DNA from: UBA12567 sp964598425
GTDB lineage: Bacteria; Planctomycetota; Phycisphaerae; Phycisphaerales; SM1A02
DNA length: 64,000 nucleotides
Assembly (NCBI GenBank): GCA_964598425.1
Contig: CAZRBV010000001.1
Span: 98,541 to 162,540 of the forward strand
Reading direction: 5' to 3'
This document shows, piece by piece, positions 17,387 through 27,000 of the stretch. Numbering within the stretch: the first letter of the stretch is position 1; every line of letters starts with the position of its first letter. The translations under genes and the position numbers were made by a program. The notes under the pieces were generated by a model that searched no databases, was not told where the DNA came from, and saw only the letters and a list, made by a program, of their open reading frames with translations.

Positions 17387-18631
17387 ATGCGGCAGCGAGC
17401 CTTCACAATGGTCGAGATCCTCGTCACGATGGGAATCATCGTCGTGTTGATCGGTCTGCTCATCGTCGCTGCTGGCGGCGCACGGCAGGGGGCCATGGTT
17501 GCAACAACGCAGTCGCGGCTGAAGGCGCTTTCGCAGGCGGTCACCCGGTTCGAAGCCGATACCGGATACCTTCCACCGGTACTCGACAATGACCGTGCCG
17601 GGCTCGACGGGCTGGAGCCGACCCGGAATCGAGTGAACGGCTACCCCGCGTATCTGACTGCGATGCAGCGGCGGTATTCCTACACCTCGGCCGCCGAGTA
17701 TCTGCTTGGTTATGGCGATGAGCAGCATGATGGGTATGGCTACAGCCCTGACGATCCATCTGCTGCGACGAGCGGCACACTCGGATTGCGACGGCCTGGA
17801 GACGACGGCTTCTGGAATGCCAGTTGGGCTGATGGTGTTGGTGCCGACACAGGACGTCCGGAACTCTGCGAGCGGCGACCCGATCGATCGGGGGTTCTGG
17901 GCGCCGTGCTTGGCCCCTATCTCGAACTCGATGATCCGGCGATGGTCGGCACGCTCGGGTGGGACGGCGATTGTGATCAGGAGGACGAAGAATCTACCGG
18001 GCACTGGGACTTTGGTGCATGGGATGGCTCAGTCGATCCGGCGACGAATCAGCCTCTTGTCCTGTTTCCTGACGACCCGGACTACAAGTCATGTGGTCCG
18101 AAAGTCATCGTTGATGCATGGGGAACACCTATTCGCTACTACCGCATCAACCATCCGCCCGGTCAGCCGAGCATCCAGTACCCCCCCGATTATCAGCCTG
18201 CGAGCGGATGGAGTTACTCACCCTCAATGGCCGAGTACTTTGCGCTGCGGCCGTGGGAATTCGGTGATGGCGAGGACACGGTCTGGTGGTTTGATGATGG
18301 TGGGCAGCGGTGGGGGGACTACGGTCCGCTGGAGAGTGGGGGAGGCAAAGGCGATCCCACGGTTCCTCGGAAATTGCTGAGTGCGCGTTTCGCCTTTCTG
18401 TCCGCGGGACCGAACCGTCGCATCTACGATTGGGCACGGCAGGACTTTCCGGGTGAAGCGATCAGTGGCCTCTCAGACGGACGCGGCGACCACGCCGCGT
18501 TCGATGACGCTGCGTCGGGTTGGTACGAGGACGGAATGGATTTGCGATGGCTTGGCAAACCCGCGTTTGACACGGGCGTCATTGCGACCGAGGAAGCCAA
18601 TCGAGACAACATCGTGGAGGTCGGACAATGA
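17387..18631 (+). CDS. GspG-like pseudopilin, enlarged
   Basis: Type IV prepilin-like protein. After a five-residue basic leader (MRQRA) comes FTMVEILVTMG with Phe at +1 and Glu at +5, the prepilin-peptidase recognition pattern (Ala instead of Gly at -1), and a hydrophobic helix of about 20 residues. The following segment (LKALSQAVTRFEADTGYLPP) matches the GspG core, where a long helix leads to the YPP-like turn. At 414 residues it is about three times the size of a normal GspG, with a long Asp/Gly/Trp/Tyr-rich C-terminal domain of unknown fold. A GTG at 17384 overlapping the pilC stop is an alternative start. Probably the major or a major-like pseudopilin. Confidence 0.75.
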   Translation: MRQRAFTMVEILVTMGIIVVLIGLLIVAAGGARQGAMVATTQSRLKALSQAVTRFEADTGYLPPVLDNDRAGLDGLEPTRNRVNGYPAYLTAMQRRYSYTSAAEYLLGYGDEQHDGYGYSPDDPSAATSGTLGLRRPGDDGFWNASWADGVGADTGRPELCERRPDRSGVLGAVLGPYLELDDPAMVGTLGWDGDCDQEDEESTGHWDFGAWDGSVDPATNQPLVLFPDDPDYKSCGPKVIVDAWGTPIRYYRINHPPGQPSIQYPPDYQPASGWSYSPSMAEYFALRPWEFGDGEDTVWWFDDGGQRWGDYGPLESGGGKGDPTVPRKLLSARFAFLSAGPNRRIYDWARQDFPGEAISGLSDGRGDHAAFDDAASGWYEDGMDLRWLGKPAFDTGVIATEEANRDNIVEVGQ

Positions 18632-19497
18632 TCCACTTGCGACCAATTGCATGGCGTCGAGCCTTCACGATGATCGAGTTGATGATCGCCATTGTGATTA
18701 TCAGCATTCTGGCGGCCATCACGCTGTCTATCGGATCGGCCGTTCTCGAGTCGGCTGATCGTCGGAAGACGCAGGACATGCTGAGCCTGCTCGATGCGGC
18801 CATGATCGAATACGAACAACACACTGGGCGTGCGATGACCTACGGGCAGGGAGATGCCGACGGGAGTCAGCCGTACGTTGACAAGCCACTTCCCGACCAG
18901 AGTTGGTACGACGTTTCTGTTCGAGGTGTGTACGGTCAATCGCAGCCAGATGGCATCGGCTTTCTGGAAGACTTCTCGGTGGCTCCTGGTGACTTTGAGA
19001 GTTGGGAAACTGCGATATCGAACCGGGGTGGACGCAGGCTGATGATTGAAGTGGTGAATCGGCTGAAGTCGGTCGATGCGTGCAAGGCGATCCTTGCGAA
19101 GATTCCGAGCGACTTCTGGGAACACATTGATCCGGACTCACAGCAGAGCGATGCCTATCTGGTCGACACCTGGGGGCGGCCGGTCGTCGTCGTCTTCGCT
19201 GGCCGCGACTGGTTTACCCGCGCTGCTGCAGGTTCAGGTCTCAACGACGCCGAGATCGACGGCGCGGCTGATACGCCGCGGCGAGATCAGGATGGAACGA
19301 TTCGGACGTATGAGGAACGGGCGTTCGGTCCAGGCTCGAGCGGCCGCGCCTACTTCCTGAGCGCGGGGCCTGACCAGCGATATGGCTGGGTTGGAGTAAC
19401 GACGGCTCAGGGTGAGACGTTCGCCCCTGATCGGGAAGATGTCCGTTACCTCAGAACCGAGGACAACCTCTATTCGTACGGAGTGCGTCAATGGTGA
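18628..19497 (+). CDS. GspG/prepilin-like pseudopilin
   Basis: Second prepilin-like protein, 289 residues. The leader of 12 residues ends in RRA, followed by FTMIELMIAIVIISILAAI, which keeps Phe at +1 and Glu at +5. The long amphipathic helix (LSLLDAAMIEYEQHTG) resembles the GspG arrangement. The C-terminal half contains DTWGRPVVVVFAGRDW and YFLSAGPDQRYG, patterns common in planctomycete pseudopilins, where a strand pair precedes a terminal loop. The ATGA overlap with the preceding gene indicates translational coupling. I see no catalytic motifs. It is either a second major pseudopilin or an accessory subunit. Confidence 0.7.
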   Translation: MIHLRPIAWRRAFTMIELMIAIVIISILAAITLSIGSAVLESADRRKTQDMLSLLDAAMIEYEQHTGRAMTYGQGDADGSQPYVDKPLPDQSWYDVSVRGVYGQSQPDGIGFLEDFSVAPGDFESWETAISNRGGRRLMIEVVNRLKSVDACKAILAKIPSDFWEHIDPDSQQSDAYLVDTWGRPVVVVFAGRDWFTRAAAGSGLNDAEIDGAADTPRRDQDGTIRTYEERAFGPGSSGRAYFLSAGPDQRYGWVGVTTAQGETFAPDREDVRYLRTEDNLYSYGVRQW

Positions 19498-20603
19498 GCC
19501 GTGGGTACAGCCAGGCGATCCGAGCGGCCTTCACGCTCATCGAGCTGTTGGCTGTGGTTGCCATCATCGGGGTGCTTGGTCTGGCCACCGTTGCGTCGTA
19601 TCAGTCCATCGCTTCGGATGTGCGGCGGGCTGGTGCAGTGGAGGATGTCAAGAATATGCTCACGGTCGCTCGCCAGGCTGCCATTGAGGATGGCAGGCCG
19701 ACCGCATTGGTCTTCCGTCCGGTGCTGACCGCGCCGGGTGTGCAGCAATTGGAAGCGGTGGTGGCGCAGTACACGGGTGATGCGTTTCCGTGGATCCCGG
19801 ATCCGGACTTGGGGGATCCCGGTGTCGTGAGTCAGCCGCGGACAGCGCGCTTTGCACCGATCCCGTCGGGCAAGCCGATGCGGCTCGCCGAAGGCATCGG
19901 GGTTGCGGTTCCCGGGCACCGGCTGTCCAACTTGAGCGACTGGAGCAACACGCCGACTACGGATCCGATGGCCTACGACGGCGACATGCAGTATCTCGTC
20001 CCAAGCCAGTTTGCTTCAAAACTTCCCGAAGTGCCAGGTCAGATGATCGGCATCCTGTTCTCGGGCGATGGCTCGGTCGCCAACGTCGTGCACGCAGCCG
20101 ACGCCGATTGGTTGTGGGTAGATTTCAATGCTGACGGCCTGCAGCGGTATGAGGGGCTTGACTACTGCAACCGACCGGATCCCGGTGGGTTCAATGCGCC
20201 CGACGCATGCCCCCCCTCAGCCGACCCGAATCAAGAGGTCAATGCCTGGTCCCCGCCTTCTGCCGGCTGCTACGTCGGCGCCCGCTATCGCCTGAGCGAC
20301 GGGATGCATGTTCCGACCAAAGACATGTGGGAGGACAACGAAGCCGAGCGGCTTCCTGTCTGCCAGCAGAATCTCGATGACGAGCCGCTGGTCGTGACCG
20401 GCGCATGGCTGGCGATTTATGACGAGCGCGATGCCCGCGAACAGAACGACCCTATGCAATGGATTGATTCGTCGACGGTTCAGCTTCGCCGCAAGGGGGT
20501 GAGCCTTCGCGCCGCGGCGTTGCGAGACTTCATCGATGCCAATGCCAGGCAGCTGCACTTCAACAGGTTCAGTGGAATCCCGATGGAGGCTGCGAACCGA
20601 TGA
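19491..20603 (+). CDS. GspH-like minor pseudopilin
   Basis: Prepilin-like protein of 370 residues. The leader ends at Ala13; FTLIELLAVVAIIGVLGL follows with Glu at +5. Downstream, VKNMLTVARQAAIEDGRPTALVF matches the GspH pattern, in which a helix of the form ARQ-A-I leads into the first beta strand. Position third in the series, just before the GspI, J and K candidates, is where GspH normally lies. It is about twice the usual size of GspH. The last 70 residues end in a basic stretch (QLHFNRFSGIPMEAANR). It overlaps its upstream neighbour by seven bases and its downstream one by four. Confidence 0.7.
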   Translation: MVSRGYSQAIRAAFTLIELLAVVAIIGVLGLATVASYQSIASDVRRAGAVEDVKNMLTVARQAAIEDGRPTALVFRPVLTAPGVQQLEAVVAQYTGDAFPWIPDPDLGDPGVVSQPRTARFAPIPSGKPMRLAEGIGVAVPGHRLSNLSDWSNTPTTDPMAYDGDMQYLVPSQFASKLPEVPGQMIGILFSGDGSVANVVHAADADWLWVDFNADGLQRYEGLDYCNRPDPGGFNAPDACPPSADPNQEVNAWSPPSAGCYVGARYRLSDGMHVPTKDMWEDNEAERLPVCQQNLDDEPLVVTGAWLAIYDERDAREQNDPMQWIDSSTVQLRRKGVSLRAAALRDFIDANARQLHFNRFSGIPMEAANR

Positions 20604-21985
20604 TCCACGCGACTCGCCCCATCCTTCGCCGCGGCTTCTCGCTCATCGAGTTACTGATGGCGATCTTTATTCTCGGCATCGGCCTGATCAGCATTGCGGC
20701 GCTGTTCCCCGCCGGCGTGCTGCTGCAGCAACGAGCCGAGGATGAACTCAATGGGCCGCTGGTCGCAGCGCATGCAATTGAGCTCATTCGTTCGCGTCTC
20801 TCCCCAGATGACTTTGGCTCCTGGTGGGATTACATGGATGCGAAGGTGGACTGGGACGGGCACGAAGGAGCCAAGAACGGGGTCGTTGAGAAACTGTTCA
20901 ACGAACGGGCAAACAACCCGGCATCGTGGCTGGCCAGAGACACCTGGCCCTGGATGCGACCAGCGATGGTTGTGTCGTCAACAAACGGCGCGGTTGTGCC
21001 GGGCTCGCTGGATATATTCAACGCAACCGAGTGGAACAACGAAGGTGATACGATCGGTGAGCACACGCTCCCGAATGCCCACCCGTGGAAGCGATTCCTG
21101 TCGTTCGATCCGTATGGTGATATCAACGATCGACTTGGCATTCCCTGCCATTCGCGCGAGATCATTCGTGAGGATGCCAACGGCATCGAACTCACGGGCG
21201 AACCGGACATGCCATATCTGTCCGTGCCTGAAGTCTTCATTCTGCCGGGTGAGCGGCAATGGCCGCTGGAAGATCAGGCTGGCCGGACGGCGAAGTACTT
21301 CTGGGACTGTGTTTTCAGGCGTGTTGGTGGAACGGTGCAGGTTGGTGTGTTCGTCTACCGCGTCCAGAAGGAAGCAGCGAGTACACCCCCCTGGAGTCCT
21401 CAGCCGATTGTGGCAAGTGGCGATGTGCAGCGGCTTGTTCCGCCCGTGCCCTGGGTGCAGGATCTGAACGACCCGGACGCTCAGTTCGGTTCGTGGGAGG
21501 TCGGGATGGCAGGCCAGCAGTTCGCCGGTCAGTATGGCACTGATCCGCTTCCTGGTGCCGCCTCCGGCGATGCGTTCGATCCCAACGACCCCGCCTACGG
21601 GTGGCAGTGGCCTTCGCAGTATCTGCTGGATCAGTACGGGAGCATCCACCGCGTGGCGTCGGGGCGTACGCGCCAAGGGGACAACGAGACGCCCGTGTCG
21701 CTGAGCGCCCCGGTCCCATCACCGCTTGTCTTGTGCGGCCTCGACCGTACAGACCTCGATCAGGATTACAACAGGGTCGAGCCACAACTGTTTACGGCCA
21801 GTTCGATTCTCCCGGCGGGGACGATGAACACGATGTCGCGGCCGTATCACTTCCCTCAGGGACTCGTGCTGCCGGAGTCAGTACCCGTCGTTGACCGGCT
21901 GTGGTATGTGCCGCCGAGGGTCACAACCGAGCAGGGTCTGACATATCGATTGATTCCAGTGTACGCAACGGTGTCGAATCTGTGA
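20600..21985 (+). CDS. GspI-like minor pseudopilin, enlarged
   Basis: Prepilin-like protein of 461 residues with the clearest processing site in the set: RRG followed by FSLIELLMAIFILGIGLISI, i.e. Gly at -1, Phe at +1 and Glu at +5. FPAGVLLQQRAEDELNG is a helix-to-strand transition seen in this type of protein. Typical GspI is about 125 residues, so this protein is more than three times larger, with a long extracellular part containing many Pro-Trp-Asp segments. Identification as GspI rests on order (between the H-like and J-like genes) as much as on sequence. The ATGA overlap upstream and TGATG junction downstream keep it in the coupled chain. Confidence 0.65.
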   Translation: MIHATRPILRRGFSLIELLMAIFILGIGLISIAALFPAGVLLQQRAEDELNGPLVAAHAIELIRSRLSPDDFGSWWDYMDAKVDWDGHEGAKNGVVEKLFNERANNPASWLARDTWPWMRPAMVVSSTNGAVVPGSLDIFNATEWNNEGDTIGEHTLPNAHPWKRFLSFDPYGDINDRLGIPCHSREIIREDANGIELTGEPDMPYLSVPEVFILPGERQWPLEDQAGRTAKYFWDCVFRRVGGTVQVGVFVYRVQKEAASTPPWSPQPIVASGDVQRLVPPVPWVQDLNDPDAQFGSWEVGMAGQQFAGQYGTDPLPGAASGDAFDPNDPAYGWQWPSQYLLDQYGSIHRVASGRTRQGDNETPVSLSAPVPSPLVLCGLDRTDLDQDYNRVEPQLFTASSILPAGTMNTMSRPYHFPQGLVLPESVPVVDRLWYVPPRVTTEQGLTYRLIPVYATVSNL

Positions 21986-24024
21986 TGCACAACGCGAAGC
22001 GAACAATACGGGCCTTTACGCTCATCGAGATTCTCGTCGCCGTCGCGGTGCTGGTCGTGGTTGTGCTGGTCTGCGGTCAGGCATTCCAGGCGGCATCCGG
22101 TGTGGCGAGAATGGGCGAAGCCTCGGGCGCGGTCCTTCAGGAAGCATGGGGCATCGAGAAGAAGATCCGAGAAGACCTCAGTCGGATCAGCCCGGACGGA
22201 TGCCTGGTCATTCACTCGGTGGAAGTTCCAAACAACTACAACCAGAAGCGATGGGATCCATTGAAGCCGGGCCCGCGTCCGCCGCTGATCAACATGGGGC
22301 TTCCGCCCGAAGCGCCAGTGCGGTGTGACCAGCTGATGTTCTTTATGGGCGGCTTTGAGAAGTCCACTCCATTTGGCGCCAATGTCAATTTTGACAGCCC
22401 GTCGTTGGGCGGTGCTTCGCGATCGATCGGTTCGAGTTCCGCCGTGACCTATGGTCACGGTCTGCAGTTCCCCTCACTCTCGCCGTATTCCATCTACGAC
22501 TACACCAGCAGCGCCACGCCTGACCCGACCAAGTCGCCGCTTGGCGATCTGCCGCTCCAATACACGGGACACGATATTGATCTGGATGACTACCGAACCG
22601 AGGATGGGCAATTCAGCGTAAGTTTAGGGCTCGAGGCCAATCTTGCCCGACTGGCGCCCTTTTATCGCTCCAACGTCACAGGCGACTTCGCAAGCGGCGG
22701 CTGGGGTGGTCCGCTTGAAGCTGTATACAGCCATTACGGCTACGCGGGCGGGGACACCAACAACCTGTATAGACAGTTTCAGCCAGCCGTTGACACGGCC
22801 CGGTTGATTTCAGGCGATCAGCCCGAGGCGCGGCAATGGATGCTGACGCGGCGGCTGGCCGTCATGGGTGATGACGACTCCGGAAATCCCGACGACTACA
22901 GCAAGAAGGTTTTCAATGGCTTGACCTACGCCACGAAGTCGCTCTACCCGGTTGATCCTCGCCGGGTTTCGGCTGGCGAGGCTGGCTTTGAGCGTGATGC
23001 GCCGGTCGTCGACATGGGCCGCGCTGACATGACGGCGATGGTGATGGGTGATGTGCGGAAGTCGCTGCTGCACAGCCGCCACAACAGTTATCCGGATGAG
23101 AGGTTCGGTCGCCGGCCCTGGTGCGACACAGACAATGATGGGCAGCACGACGACATTCGATACGACACGTGGAATGGGGCAGGCGATACACACGGAATTC
23201 TCGAAGGCAATGCGGTGCCGGGCCTGGTGACGCAGCGGCATCTCATCAAAACGCTGCTTGCCTGGCCACGGGTCGAACGCAGTTCGCCGGGCCCCTCTCG
23301 ATTTGATCAGACCTTGACCAATCAGGTATTCGGCTCGGCATGCAGCGACTTTATCGTCGAGTGGACGTGGGATGACAATGTCGGCGAAACCCGCGCCTGG
23401 AAACGCGTCGATCCGTATCGATCGCCCAGCAGGCGCGAGCGGGTGACGTGGCACGGATTCCGGTACGACGCGACGGACCCGAACCTCCAGCCTGACGATG
23501 CCAACCAACTGGCTGGAACCGATATCAAGCAGACCGGTGAGCACTTCTGGTTTGGCATGCCGGATAAACGAACGCCAGGCGACGATGCTGACCAGTGGGA
23601 TCGTGGCGTCACGAGCTTCCGTGATTATGCGGCCTCGTTTCCAGCCTACGCCGGTCCCCAGGACACGCCTGAGGATGTCTACCCGGAGAGTGCCAAGCCG
23701 GATCTCGCTGGCCCCGCGCTGGTCAATCCTGCCGCGGTCGATGAGGTGGTCGTTCCGGCGGCCTTTCCCGGACAGGAGCCGGTCCGCGAGTATTGGGCGA
23801 TCTTTGGGCCGAATCGACGCTGGCCACTGCTCAAGGGGCGTGATGTCGTTCTAGGCAACACCTTTTCGAACGGAAGAGACGGGCTGCTCGATCCAGACCC
23901 GTCCTATACGCCCTGGCCGTCGGCCCTGCGGTTCACCATGGTTCTGCACGATTCGGAAACGAACCTTGAGCAGGGCAAACTCGTTCAGTTCGTCGTGGAG
24001 CTTCCGAAGGAGCGTTTGCAATGA
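21985..24024 (+). CDS. GspJ-like minor pseudopilin, very large
   Basis: Prepilin-like protein of 679 residues (normal GspJ is about 200). The leader MHNAKRTIRA is followed by FTLIEILVAVAVLVVVVLV with Glu at +5. The helix continues as EAWGIEKKIREDLSRI, like the GspJ helix, which ends in a strongly charged E/R-rich segment. The frame is open upstream to 21901 but the prepilin leader begins at ATG 21985, which shares its A with the preceding stop (TGATG). The C-terminal part contains an aspartate-rich loop (DTDNDGQHDD) that resembles a calcium site, and ends LEQGKLVQFVVELPKERLQ, an amphipathic strand like the last strand of pseudopilins. Predicted to form the tip complex with the I- and K-like proteins. 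Confidence 0.65.
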   Translation: MHNAKRTIRAFTLIEILVAVAVLVVVVLVCGQAFQAASGVARMGEASGAVLQEAWGIEKKIREDLSRISPDGCLVIHSVEVPNNYNQKRWDPLKPGPRPPLINMGLPPEAPVRCDQLMFFMGGFEKSTPFGANVNFDSPSLGGASRSIGSSSAVTYGHGLQFPSLSPYSIYDYTSSATPDPTKSPLGDLPLQYTGHDIDLDDYRTEDGQFSVSLGLEANLARLAPFYRSNVTGDFASGGWGGPLEAVYSHYGYAGGDTNNLYRQFQPAVDTARLISGDQPEARQWMLTRRLAVMGDDDSGNPDDYSKKVFNGLTYATKSLYPVDPRRVSAGEAGFERDAPVVDMGRADMTAMVMGDVRKSLLHSRHNSYPDERFGRRPWCDTDNDGQHDDIRYDTWNGAGDTHGILEGNAVPGLVTQRHLIKTLLAWPRVERSSPGPSRFDQTLTNQVFGSACSDFIVEWTWDDNVGETRAWKRVDPYRSPSRRERVTWHGFRYDATDPNLQPDDANQLAGTDIKQTGEHFWFGMPDKRTPGDDADQWDRGVTSFRDYAASFPAYAGPQDTPEDVYPESAKPDLAGPALVNPAAVDEVVVPAAFPGQEPVREYWAIFGPNRRWPLLKGRDVVLGNTFSNGRDGLLDPDPSYTPWPSALRFTMVLHDSETNLEQGKLVQFVVELPKERLQ

Positions 24025-27000
24025 TTTCTCGTATGGGCATACCAGGCCAGTCCGGCCCCCTGTCCGGTACGCGGCGGGGCAATACGCTCATTCTGGTGGC
24101 TGGCATGCTCGTGTTGCTGGTCATTATCGCGACGGTCTTTCTCTCCCGAACGCAGTCGCTCCGAGAGGCTGGGCGGGTGCAGCGGCAGCGGGCATTTCAG
24201 CGTGATCGGACCGAAGCCGTGGCGCTCGACATCGCGCAGGAGATTGCCGATGCGCTCTTTGTTCGGGAAATCGACTACACCCCAGCCGAATTCAGCGCGG
24301 CCCTGCCACCTGAGGAGAGTCGCCGCGAAGCGCTCGATCCAAAGTCGGTTCGCTACGGCGTTGACCCTGACTTCGCCTGGAATCGTGCGCCGTGGGACGT
24401 GACGCCCTGGACGAATCCACCGGACTGGCTGACCTGGCCGCTCAGGCCTGGGCCGCTGCAGGAGATTGCCGTCGACAATCCCGAGAACCCGGAAGGCCGC
24501 TGGGATCCGACCCAGTGGACCTGGGCCGACTTGCGGATTGACGCAGACATTCCACTCTTCGACTGGCCCGCGGCCTCTCCTGAGTGGCCGGATGTCAGTC
24601 TGAGCAATCAGGTGTTGCAGCCGCGGGAGAACCCCCTGGGTGGCCCGGGAACGTCAGACACGCGTTGGCTGCGAGATATCGAACCACAGCGAGTGCCATC
24701 ACGTTCGATTGCAGATCCGGTCAACATGATGGGAGCCGATGAAAACCCGTTTATGGACCGTAGCGCCGACGCGTTGAGTCATTGGCGGCATCTCAGCTAC
24801 ATCGGCCGGCCAGGGAACGGGTGGCGAATGTGTCCGGACATCGCAGATGTGACGGGGACGCGCAGCTCGATTTCGAATGATGGGCTTCGATTCAAAGTCA
24901 ATCCGGATGGGACGCCCGATGATTCATCCGCCGACGGTCGGTCGTATTACGGCGGTATTGTTCAGCGTCTCGATGTGCCAATCGAGCAGTGGCCGGCGAT
25001 GGTTCCGACCATGATCGAGCCCTCACTCGGGTTTGGGCAAGTGCGGCTTGCCGACAATTGGACAGTTGATTCGGGTGACGGCTTCCATTGGGGCGACACC
25101 GCCACGAGCGTGTTCCTTCCCGAGACCGATGACGTCATGTTGACGCCCGAGGCTGCCGACATGACGCAGTCGCCCCACAACGGCCACCGTGACTTCTGGG
25201 ATCGGTGGCTGCAGTGGCTGCGCCCCGAGGGATACAAGCAGGCGCTGGCTGCGGCGCGGCGGGGTGATGGCACGATGATCCCTCCGAACTTCTACGATCT
25301 CAGCGACCTCGACGGCGATGGCGTGAGTGAGTATTACGACCCGGTGACGGATCCCAGCCGTGACGAGTATGAGGGAGGCAACAGTCCGTTGCACGGCGAC
25401 CCCCGCCTCGGCGAATCCGACGCAGACGAGTTCATTCCTGGAACCGCCCGCTGGCACGTCAATCGCATTCTCACCGACACGGACGGTGACGGCTTTACCG
25501 ACTCCTTCTGGTGGCTCTCGCCGCACATCGGCATGGACGACACGCGGCAGATCATCGGCGTGTCGGTGACCGACAACAGCGGCCGGATCAACGGCAATGT
25601 GGCCACCCGTTTCGAGCGGCAGGACGACGGCAGTACGCGAGAGAGCAGCAGGGGCTGGACGCCCGCCGCCACGGCCCTCGTAAGCCAGAACGCCGCCGGG
25701 TACGGCGGTGATGCGGCCCGCGATCCCGAGACGAGTTCCGGGCAAGGAATCCCGGTCTGGAATACCGGCTTTTTTGATATCGAATTGCATCAGCCGTGGC
25801 TGCTGGAGGCGCCGTTTTACGGTGGGGATACCTGGGACCTTCTTCAGGATCCACATCCGGCTCTTGAGCATCCGATGGTGACGTTTCCGGGGCCAGGCGT
25901 CAGTACCGGCCGCGGATACTCGGATACGCCCGTCGCGTGGAATGCCAATTACTGGCGGGCGCAGTCGAATCGGGCCTGGATCGAGGCTTTGAACATTGAC
26001 TCGGGAAGCGTTCCCAACCCGTTCTTTCCCGAGGGCGCGGACTTTCTCTGGGACATCGCAGATCGCGACAACCGGCTGTATTTCTTTCAGGAGAGCGGCC
26101 AGGCAAGCCAGCATCCACAGAACATCTTCACGCCATTCGGCCTGGCCGACGAGTTCGAGCTCCGGGCGCACGAAGGCAACAACACCGCCAATGTGTACTC
26201 GCGCGTAGAGCGGGCGCTCGGTGGTTCAATCGGTGGCGGAACACCACACATTCTGCGCGCCAAGCTCGACTGGCCGGAGCAAAGTCAACAGCTTGACAAT
26301 CGTCAACTTGCCTCGGACCTGCGCCACCGCATGACCTTCTTCTCGGCTGCCCGCAATGAGACGCGGCCTCCGCATCTGTGGTGGTCGGAGCGGGCGCCGC
26401 GGCCTCGCGCCTGGCTGCATGTGCCTGCAGACGATCAGGCGAGCATTGCCGGTGACCGAAATGATCCAACTGTTGCCAACTTGCACGAACGATTCTTTGA
26501 GCAGGCCCGACTCAAGCTCGACCTTCGGGAGTACGAACGGCCCTCGCCGCCCGAAGACGATCTTGCGGGTGATCCTCTTGGACCTCCCGACTACCAGCCA
26601 TACGGATTCAGCGACCTGCTGGCGCATCACTTGATGCTCGGGTTGACCAGTGGCGACGTGGTCGACCGTGATACGCAGCCAGCGGTCGGCAACCTGCAGG
26701 TTGGCACCCGAGATTCGTACTTCGGAAAGGGTGACGCGGCATGGGAAAAGACCCGCCGCATGGCCGCTGCGATGGCGGCCAACATGATTGCGATGCGCGA
26801 CCCCGATAGCGAGGCGCCGCTGTACTCGATGGAGATGCACCCATCGTTTCACACGCCTGGTGAGGTCCCTCCGCCGTGGATCGGTGATCAGGGGGCGGTG
26901 CCGCTGCCGCTCTTTGAGCAGGCTTACGCGCCGGACCGCCTTGCGAAGTGGGACGAGAACCCGTGGCAGGCGGCATTTGCGGATGGGGCGCGGCCAGAGC